NCBI GenBank assembly: GCA_018711785.1
Contig: DVHW01000141.1
Coordinates: forward strand, 1 to 8,552
Direction: 5' to 3'
Length of the DNA stretch: 8,552 nt
Source: Candidatus Galloscillospira excrementavium
GTDB lineage: Bacteria > Bacillota > Clostridia > Oscillospirales > Oscillospiraceae
The notes under the pieces were generated by a model. The model worked only from the letters and a program-made list of their open reading frames with translations, was not told where the DNA came from and did not search any database. Shown here piece after piece: positions 1-4,737 of the stretch. Position 1 is the first letter of the stretch, and the number at the start of each line of letters is the position of its first letter. The position numbers and the translations under genes are program-made.

Positions 1-1
1 G

Positions 2-604
2 GTGTCCGGCCGCCCTCTGGGCGGCGATGCCCTCAGTGACCAGGTCGCCGTTTTCGCAGTGGCAGCCCACCACGCCCCCCTGCTCGGCCACGGCCCGGAG
101 GACCTCGTAGGCCACGCCGTCGGTCACCCGCAGGTTGTCGTAGGCCAGGTAGACCTTGTAGGAGGTGATGCCCGCCGCCGTCATGGCGGGCAGCTCTTCC
201 CGGATGCGCAGGTCCCAGTCCTTGATGGTCATGTGGAAGCCGTAGTGGCAGCTGGAGCGGCCATCGGCCCGGCGGTGCCACTCCTCCGCCGCCGAGGCCA
301 GGGAGGCCCCCTTGACCGGCTCGGCGAAGTCCAGCACGCAGGTGGTGCCCCCCGCCACGGCGGCCCGGGTGCCGGAGGCCCAGTCGTCGGCGGTCTCGTT
401 GGGCAGGCCCTTGTTCATCTCAAAGTGGGTGTGGGTGTCGATAAAGCCGGGGAACACCAGCTTGCCCGCCGCGTCCAGCACCTGACTGTCTCCCGCCGGG
501 AGGGCCGGGCCGAGCTGGGCGATTTTCCCGTCCTCCACCCGCAGGTCGGCCTTCACCGGCCCCTCGGGGCAGAGCAGGGTGCCGTTTTGGATGAGGATGG
601 ACAT
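2..604 (-). CDS. hydA: Dihydropyrimidinase / D-hydantoinase family amidohydrolase, N-terminal part (runs off left edge)
   Basis: This is the first 201 residues of a cyclic-amidase of the dihydropyrimidinase/hydantoinase family, which hydrolyses the cyclic amide bond of dihydropyrimidines or hydantoins to N-carbamoyl amino acids with a binuclear metal centre in the cytoplasm. Visible features are the first metal-binding motif GFIDTHTHF (His58, His60), the GGTT segment near residues 85-88, the motif TSYKVYLAY with Lys150 at exactly the position of the carbamylated metal-bridging lysine of bacterial D-hydantoinases, and HCEN at 182-185 for the next metal-ligand histidine. The family usually has Ala where this protein has Cys183. 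The C-terminal half (remaining His and Asp ligands) lies outside the window, so completeness cannot be judged. The ATG at 604 is supported by a near-perfect AAAGGAGGT site six bases upstream. It is the last visible gene of the leftward operon, 35 bp after the deaminase. It is similar in type to E. coli HyuA, which also lies near xdhABC; the substrate (hydantoin, dihydropyrimidine or a purine-derived ring) is not decided by sequence. Confidence 0.92.
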   Translation of the reverse strand, partial: MSILIQNGTLLCPEGPVKADLRVEDGKIAQLGPALPAGDSQVLDAAGKLVFPGFIDTHTHFEMNKGLPNETADDWASGTRAAVAGGTTCVLDFAEPVKGASLASAAEEWHRRADGRSSCHYGFHMTIKDWDLRIREELPAMTAAGITSYKVYLAYDNLRVTDGVAYEVLRAVAEQGGVVGCHCENGDLVTEGIAAQRAAGH

Positions 605-639
605 GAAACGACCTCCTTTCTTTTCCTGTGAGAGGGGAT

Positions 640-1098
640 TCAGCGGCCAAAATAATCCCGGAGGAGGCGGATGCCCTCCTCCCGCAGGACGCCGCCGGTG
701 ACCTGGGGCGCCCAATTCGAATGGGCGAATACGATTTGACTGGTATCCGCTTCAGGCGCGCCCACGATAGCGTCCAGATCCCTGGCATAGGCGCTGAAGA
801 CCAGCCGCCCAAGCCGGGTCCAGACCATGGCGCCGGAGCACATAAAGCAGGGCTCACAGCTGGTATAGAGGGTATAATCGGCCAGGTCGGTCTGCCCGGT
901 CTCCTGGCAGAAGCGGCGCAGGAGACCATGCTCCGCATGACAGGTGGGGTCGGTGAGGCTGTTGACCTGGTTCTCCTGTGTCATAACGATGCTGCCGTCC
1001 CGCACCAGGAGCGCGCCGAAGGGCTCATTTCCCCGGTCGGCGGCAGACTGTGCCAGCTCCAGGGCCCGGCGCATCAGGGCCTCATCTTGTTGACGCAT
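640..1098 (-). CDS. Nucleoside/nucleobase deaminase of the cytidine deaminase fold (guanine deaminase-like)
   Basis: A 152-residue zinc hydrolase of the cytidine/deoxycytidylate deaminase superfamily, likely removing an exocyclic amine from a base or nucleoside. The signature is complete: NEPFGALLV near residues 24-32, the CHAE motif (His54 zinc ligand, Glu56 proton shuttle) and SCEPCFMC with zinc ligands Cys84 and Cys87. Length and the EPFGA..CHAE..PCxxC pattern match bacterial guanine deaminase (GuaD) and related nucleoside deaminases; TadA-type tRNA deaminase is a less likely alternative because the gene sits in a catabolic operon. An in-frame ATG exists upstream at 1137, but it lies inside the end of the preceding gene. 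The ATG at 1098 is preferred because AAGGAGG lies eight bases before it. Gap to the upstream PLP gene is only 13 bp and its stop codon overlaps this ribosome binding site, so translation may be coupled. In context it could convert guanine to xanthine for the divergent xanthine-dehydrogenase-like enzyme (inference). Confidence 0.87.
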   Translation of the reverse strand: MRQQDEALMRRALELAQSAADRGNEPFGALLVRDGSIVMTQENQVNSLTDPTCHAEHGLLRRFCQETGQTDLADYTLYTSCEPCFMCSGAMVWTRLGRLVFSAYARDLDAIVGAPEADTSQIVFAHSNWAPQVTGGVLREEGIRLLRDYFGR

Positions 1099-1106
1099 CC
1101 CGCGAT

Positions 1107-1113
1107 CCTCCTT
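1107..1113 (-). promoter_or_regulatory. Ribosome binding site that fixes the deaminase start
   Basis: On the minus strand AAGGAGG ends eight bases before the ATG at 1098 and shares bases with the TAA stop (1112-1114) of the preceding PLP gene. This picks the 152-residue start over the upstream ATG at 1137 and suggests stop-start translational coupling. Confidence 0.75.
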
Positions 1114-2350
1114 ACGGTGTGATATGGTGGGCTTCAAAGGCGGAGAGCAGGGCGTCCATGTCCGGCTTCACCGTCATGGGCTCTCCGGCGGCCCGGATGC
1201 CGTTCTGGGTGTCCTTCAGGCCGTTTCCGGTGACAATGCTCACCACGGTGGACTCCGGGTCGATGAGCCCCAGCTCCAGGGCCTTCTTTACCCCGGCGGT
1301 GCCGGTGACCCCGGCGGGCTCGCCGAACACCCCCTGGGTGCGGCCGATGAGGCGCATGGCCTCCAGAATCTCCCCGTCGGACACGTTCACCGCCACGCCG
1401 TTCGACTCCCGCACGGCGGCGAGGGCCTTGCCGGCGTTGCGGGGCACCCCCACGGCGATGGAGTCAGCCAGGGTGTTCTCCTCCATGGGTTGCCAGGGCT
1501 CCCCGGTCCGGAGGGCGCGGTTGATGGGACAGCACCCCTCGGCCTGGACGCTGATGAGCCGGGGCAGGCGGTCGATAAACCCGGCCTCGTACAGGTCCTT
1601 GAGCCCCTTCCAGGCCCCGGCGATGGTGCACCCGTCCCCCACCGAGAGGGCGATGTAGTCGGGCACCCGCCAGTGGAGCTGCTCCATGATTTCCAAGGTG
1701 ACGGTCTTTTTCCCCTCGGACAGGTAGGGGTTGATGGCCGCGTTGCGGTTGTACCACCCCCAGCGGTCAATGGCGGCCCTGGACAGCTCAAAGGTGTCCT
1801 CATAGCTGCCGTCCACGCTGATGACGTGGGCGCCGAAGATCATCAGCTGGGCCACCTTGCCCCTGGGGGCCCGGCTGGGGACGAAGATGTAGGTCTCGAA
1901 CCCCGCCGCCGCGGCGTTGCCCGCCAGGGAGGAAGCGGCGTTGCCGGTGGAGGAGCAGGCGATGGTCCTCGCCCCGGCCTCCCGGGCCTTCACCACCGCC
2001 ATGGCCGAGGCCCGGTCCTTCAGGGAGGCGGTGGGATTGAGGCCGTCGTCCTTCAGGTAGAGGGTGCGCAGACCCAGCGCCTTTGCCAGCCGGTCGGCCC
2101 GGTAGAGGGGGGACCAGCCCACCCGCAGGGGCGGGGCGGGGCTGTCCGGCTCCACGGGCAGGAAGGGCCGGTAGCGCCACATGGACCAGTCGGTACAGTC
2201 GGCCAGGCTCTCCCGGGAAAAGACCGAGCGGATGTAGCCGTAGTTATACTGTATGTCTAAGATGCCGCCGCAATCACAGGTGGTAATCCCCGGCAGGGCC
2301 TCGTACTCCCTCCCGCACCGGGTGCACCTGGCGCATCGGACGTTCTTCAT
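1112..2350 (-). CDS. Threonine synthase-like PLP-dependent enzyme (fold type II)
   Basis: A 412-residue fold-type-II PLP enzyme closest in pattern to threonine synthase (O-phosphohomoserine to threonine). Visible: an N-terminal cysteine-rich zinc-ribbon-like segment (C9-x2-C12 and C25-x-C27, ending TCDCGG), the motif NPTASLKDRAS with the PLP-binding Lys111, the substrate/cofactor loop SSTGNAASS (133-141), a glycine-rich phosphate-binding segment SVGDGCTIAG (236-245) and the C-terminal SIVTGNGLKD (371-380), all typical of the ThrC family. Length fits archaeal/Gram-positive-type ThrC. The open frame extends far upstream to 3238, but that part overlaps the neighbouring PLP gene in another frame. 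The ATG at 2350 follows an AAAGGGGTG ribosome binding site and begins exactly where the family zinc ribbon begins. It is flanked by another PLP enzyme and a deaminase and no hom or thrB is present, so a catabolic elimination/replacement reaction on an amino-acid-like intermediate is as plausible as threonine synthesis (inference). Confidence 0.85.
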   Translation of the reverse strand: MKNVRCARCTRCGREYEALPGITTCDCGGILDIQYNYGYIRSVFSRESLADCTDWSMWRYRPFLPVEPDSPAPPLRVGWSPLYRADRLAKALGLRTLYLKDDGLNPTASLKDRASAMAVVKAREAGARTIACSSTGNAASSLAGNAAAAGFETYIFVPSRAPRGKVAQLMIFGAHVISVDGSYEDTFELSRAAIDRWGWYNRNAAINPYLSEGKKTVTLEIMEQLHWRVPDYIALSVGDGCTIAGAWKGLKDLYEAGFIDRLPRLISVQAEGCCPINRALRTGEPWQPMEENTLADSIAVGVPRNAGKALAAVRESNGVAVNVSDGEILEAMRLIGRTQGVFGEPAGVTGTAGVKKALELGLIDPESTVVSIVTGNGLKDTQNGIRAAGEPMTVKPDMDALLSAFEAHHITP

Positions 2351-2376
2351 TTCCTGTCCACCCCTTTCTGGTCCGG

Positions 2377-3846
2377 TCACATGCTCCGGAGCACGCCGGC
2401 CTCCTCGTTGAAGGCGTTGATGAGCTCGTCCAGCGCCGCGGCCTGACCGTGGACGTCCTCCCACTCGGTGCCGTACCAGAGGGCGTTCAGCTCCTCGGCG
2501 CTCTTGCCCTGCTGCTCCACCCAGGTGTAGTACTTCAGGTTGTGGATGCGCTTGCGGTCCCGGTAGCCCAGCTCGGCCATGGCGTCGGTCCTCAGGCCCA
2601 GCAGGTGGAGGGCGTGGTCCACCGCCGCGTCCCTGGCGGTGTAGGGGCCGTACTGGTCGGAGAGCTCCTGGATGCGGGAGCCGTACATGTCCGCCGAGTC
2701 GGTGAGGACGGTGACCACCACGTCCTGGCCGGTGAACTCGTAGTACTTGGCCATCTTGATGCAGCAGAGCACGTTGGCGATGCCGCTGATGCCCAGCCAG
2801 GAGAGTTTGGAGAGGGTCTCGTCGTCCACCCCGGCCTCCTCCTTCAGGTAGGCCAGCCCCGCCGGGTCGTTGAACAGCCGGAGCAGGCGCTGGGAGTCCT
2901 CGTCGTCGATGTCGATGACCATGTCGGTGTTCTTCACGTTGTGGATCCAGGGGATGTGCTTGTCGCCGATGCCCTCGATGCGGTGGTCGCCGAAGCCGTT
3001 CTGGAGGATGGTGGGGCACTGGAGGGCTTCGCCCACCGCCAGCTTCATGCGGGGGTAGACCTCCTTTAAGTAGTCGCCGCAGCCGATGGTGCCGGCGCTG
3101 CCGCTGGTGAAGCAGGCGCCGGAGAGCCGCTCGCCCGGCCGCTTCACCGCCTCGAAGAGGGTGGAGAGGGCCTCGCCGGTGACCTGGTAGTGCCACAGGT
3201 GGTTGCCCATCTGCTCGAACTGGTTGAAGATCATGCACTGTGGGTCCTGGGAGAGCTCGTGGGTCTTGTCAAAGATCTCCTTCACATTGGACTCGCAGCC
3301 CGGGGTGGCGATGACCTCGGCGCCGATGGACTCCAGCCAGGTAAACCGCTCCCGGCTCATCTCGGCGGGGAGAATGGCCACCGCGTGGACCCCCAGCAGC
3401 CGGGAGTTGAAGGCGCCGCCCCGGCAGTAGTTGCCGGTGGAGGGCCAGACCGCCTTGTGGTAGGCCGCGTCGAACTGGCCGGTGACCAGCCGGGGCACCA
3501 GGCAGCCGAAGGAGGCCCCCACCTTGTGGCAGCCGGTGGGGAACCACTTGCCCGCCATGGCCAGGATGCGGCAGGGCACGCCGGTGAGGGCGGGGGGCAG
3601 CTCCACGTAGTTGGGCACGTCCTGGAATCCGGCCCCCTGGGCCCTGGGCTCGTTTTTCCAGGTGACCCGGAACAGGTTCAGCGGGTCCACGTCCCACATG
3701 CCCACCGTCTTCAGCCGGGCCCGGATGGGCTCTGGGATGGTCTGGGGGTGCTTCATCTGCTCGTAGGTGGGGATAACGATGCCCTTCTCCCGGGCGGCGG
3801 CGATGTTGCGGGAAAGGGAGTCGCGGTGGATGGTGAGATCGATCAT
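2377..3846 (-). CDS. Uncharacterised fold-type-II PLP-dependent enzyme (cysteine synthase/tryptophan synthase beta-like), 489 aa
   Basis: A large member of the tryptophan-synthase-beta superfamily of PLP enzymes; the exact reaction is unknown. Evidence: GKWFPTGCHKVGASF (99-113), where Lys108 is the likely Schiff-base lysine in an HK context as in TrpB; PSTGNYCRGGAF (135-146), the STGN substrate/cofactor loop; and TSGSAGTIGCGDYL (247-260), the glycine/serine-rich phosphate-binding loop. About 95 residues precede the lysine motif and the chain continues for about 230 residues after the phosphate loop, much longer than cysteine synthase (about 310) or E. coli diaminopropionate ammonia-lyase YgeX (about 400), whose diagnostic NAFKMLGG motif is absent. 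The segment around 380-445 includes LTDSADMYGSR and a YRDRKRIHNLKYYTW stretch not recognised from the standard enzymes. The start at 3846 has AGGAGGG six bases upstream, overlapping the regulator stop region. It is the first enzyme gene after the regulator, 12 bp away, so it is probably central to the leftward pathway. No signal peptide or membrane segment is seen, so it is probably cytoplasmic. Confidence 0.85.
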   Translation of the reverse strand: MIDLTIHRDSLSRNIAAAREKGIVIPTYEQMKHPQTIPEPIRARLKTVGMWDVDPLNLFRVTWKNEPRAQGAGFQDVPNYVELPPALTGVPCRILAMAGKWFPTGCHKVGASFGCLVPRLVTGQFDAAYHKAVWPSTGNYCRGGAFNSRLLGVHAVAILPAEMSRERFTWLESIGAEVIATPGCESNVKEIFDKTHELSQDPQCMIFNQFEQMGNHLWHYQVTGEALSTLFEAVKRPGERLSGACFTSGSAGTIGCGDYLKEVYPRMKLAVGEALQCPTILQNGFGDHRIEGIGDKHIPWIHNVKNTDMVIDIDDEDSQRLLRLFNDPAGLAYLKEEAGVDDETLSKLSWLGISGIANVLCCIKMAKYYEFTGQDVVVTVLTDSADMYGSRIQELSDQYGPYTARDAAVDHALHLLGLRTDAMAELGYRDRKRIHNLKYYTWVEQQGKSAEELNALWYGTEWEDVHGQAAALDELINAFNEEAGVLRSM

Positions 3847-3858
3847 GGGAAACCCTCC

Positions 3859-4497
3859 TTATTTATTCTCGTCCAGATAGCTGTACAGGGTGAATTTGGA
3901 GATGCCGAAGTACTTGGCGATCTTGTCCCCCGCCTTGGTGATGAGCAGAGCCCCGGCGTCGGAGAGGAAACGGATGGCCCGGATCTTGTCCTCCCGGTCC
4001 ATGAGGGCCACCGGCTTGCCGATGCGCTCCGCTGACTCCCGCAGCAGGTCGTCCAGCAGGTCGGCCACGTTTTTGGTGATGCGGGTGGGCTCCCCCTGGG
4101 CCTCCTCCCGGGGGGCGGCCAGGTCCCGCACCGCGCTCTCCGCCGCCAGAAGGGCGGACACGTCGAAGTTGATGGAGAACACCGCCTCCACCTTACCCTC
4201 CCCGTCCCGGATGTACAGGGTGGAGGACTTGAGGACCTTGCCCCCCGGGGTGCGGGTCAGATAGGCCAGGTGGTCCTCCGCCGGGGGAGGTGTGGCCTTC
4301 CGGGCCTCCAGCACCACGTGGGAGGGGCCGTCCCCCACCTTCCGGCCTGAGACCGCGCCGTGTTCCACGTGGACCACCGTGTGCTCCAGATCGCCGGTGG
4401 TCAGGTCGTGGATGACCACCTCGCAGGACGGGCCGAACTGCACGGCGATGCCGTGGGCCATCTGTTTGAGCAGCGCCAGCCGCTGTGGGTCCAGCAT
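3859..4497 (-). CDS. YheO/DauR-type PAS-domain helix-turn-helix transcriptional regulator
   Basis: A 212-residue cytoplasmic transcription factor of the YheO/DauR family. The N-terminal half (about residues 8-118) is the YheO-like PAS domain: FGPSCEVVIHDL (21-32), then HVEHGAVSGRKVGDG (43-57), matching the family pattern of a conserved CEVV-HDL strand and a GRKVGD turn. Residues 120-140 form a polar, charged linker. The C-terminal part (about 140-212) is the family's HTH domain, with GALLITKAGDKIAKYFGISKFTLYSYL as the recognition region (written here as residues 182-208). Family members such as DauR control amino-acid catabolic operons, probably sensing a small ligand through the PAS domain. 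The gene heads the leftward operon and faces xdhA across the shared control region, so it is the natural candidate to control both directions, possibly autoregulated. The start at 4497 is preceded by AAAGGGGG about seven bases upstream. Ligand and sign of regulation cannot be read from the sequence. Confidence 0.9.
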   Translation of the reverse strand: MLDPQRLALLKQMAHGIAVQFGPSCEVVIHDLTTGDLEHTVVHVEHGAVSGRKVGDGPSHVVLEARKATPPPAEDHLAYLTRTPGGKVLKSSTLYIRDGEGKVEAVFSINFDVSALLAAESAVRDLAAPREEAQGEPTRITKNVADLLDDLLRESAERIGKPVALMDREDKIRAIRFLSDAGALLITKAGDKIAKYFGISKFTLYSYLDENK

Positions 4498-4532
4498 GGC
4501 ACAAGCCCCCTTTCCATGGTTTTTCCGCTTTC

Positions 4533-4560
4533 ATCATAACACAGTCCGGGGAGAAAGCAA
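4533..4560 (-). promoter_or_regulatory. Leftward housekeeping-type promoter for the regulator-PLP-deaminase-hydantoinase operon
   Basis: Read on the minus strand: -35 TTGCTT (4555-4560), a 16-bp spacer and -10 TATGAT (4533-4538) preceded by TGT, giving an extended -10 (TGn) element. It lies about 35 bp before the regulator ATG at 4497, leaving a short leader with the ribosome binding site. Seen by consensus match only; no transcription start is demonstrated. Confidence 0.6.
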
Positions 4561-4608
4561 GGAAAAACCAAAAAGTTTCAGCCATTCTCACAAAATTTGG
4601 CCCGTCCA

Positions 4609-4637
4609 TTGACAGACGGCGGCACAGTCAGTATGAT
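4609..4637 (+). promoter_or_regulatory. Rightward near-consensus promoter for xdhABC
   Basis: A perfect -35 TTGACA (4609-4614), a 17-bp spacer and -10 TATGAT (4632-4637). Predicted transcription would begin near 4644 and give a leader of about 94 nt before xdhA. The promoter is strong by consensus, which suggests that expression is limited by a repressor or by leader structure rather than by a weak promoter (inference). Its -35 lies 48 bp from the -35 of the leftward promoter, so a regulator bound between them could act on both. Confidence 0.68.
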
Positions 4638-4652
4638 GGAGGGGAACAGAGG

Positions 4653-4698
4653 GCAAATCCCACAGGGTTTGCGACAAATGTCCTTTCGCAATTGGACA
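4653..4698 (+). repeat. Overlapping inverted repeats in the xdhA leader (operator or RNA-structure candidate)
   Basis: Three inverted repeats overlap here. GCAAAtCCC/GGGTTTGC (4653-4661 with 4665-4672) is an eight-pair stem with one bulged T and an ACA loop. TTGCGA/TCGCAA (4669-4674 with 4686-4691) is six pairs around an 11-nt loop. TGTCC/GGACA (4679-4683 with 4694-4698) is five pairs around a 10-nt loop. The right arm of the first shares bases with the left arm of the second, so they cannot form together. They could be regulator-binding half-sites or alternative RNA hairpins; no poly-T attenuator follows and no known riboswitch class is recognised. Confidence 0.4.
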
Positions 4699-4706
4699 AA
4701 AAGTAG

Positions 4707-4712
4707 TATAAT
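4707..4712 (+). promoter_or_regulatory. Possible second -10 element (TATAAT) close to xdhA
   Basis: A consensus TATAAT at 4707-4712 lies just upstream of xdhA. A -35 at 17-bp spacing would be TTTCGC (4684-4689), which is poor, so this would be a weak or activator-dependent promoter, if it is used at all. The upstream TTGACA/TATGAT pair is the better candidate. Confidence 0.3.
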
Positions 4713-4722
4713 GGATGACACA

Positions 4723-4730
4723 GAGGAGGT
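4723..4730 (+). promoter_or_regulatory. Ribosome binding site that fixes the xdhA start
   Basis: GAGGAGGT ends seven bases before the ATG at 4738. This chooses the 770-residue start over upstream in-frame starts, including the ATG at 4711, which has no comparable site and would start inside the TATAAT box. Confidence 0.85.
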
Positions 4731-4737
4731 GTTTCCC

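Noticed and set aside
2..631. Forward open frame over the hydantoinase gene.
   Set aside because: It is antisense to a clear hydantoinase with all N-terminal metal motifs; composition is that of a shadow frame.
2351..3238. Upstream extension of the threonine-synthase frame to 3238.
   Set aside because: It is a shadow of the 489-aa PLP gene in another frame (Arg/Pro/His-rich); the zinc ribbon and a ribosome binding site place the start at 2350.
2377..3846. Calling the 489-aa PLP enzyme diaminopropionate ammonia-lyase (YgeX/DpaL) from context.
   Set aside because: Its length and the sequence around the PLP lysine do not match YgeX as remembered; only the superfamily is supported.
4692..4712. 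TTGGAC (4692-4697) as the -35 of the TATAAT at 4707.
   Set aside because: The spacer would be only 9 bp, too short for a housekeeping sigma promoter.
4597..4737. Upstream in-frame extension of xdhA.
   Set aside because: It would cover the promoter and leader; the 4738 ATG has a proper ribosome binding site and matches the family N-terminus.
4644..4737. A purine or molybdenum-cofactor riboswitch in the xdhA leader.
   Set aside because: The overlapping hairpins do not show the conserved core of either class, and the leader is short; kept only as inverted repeats.
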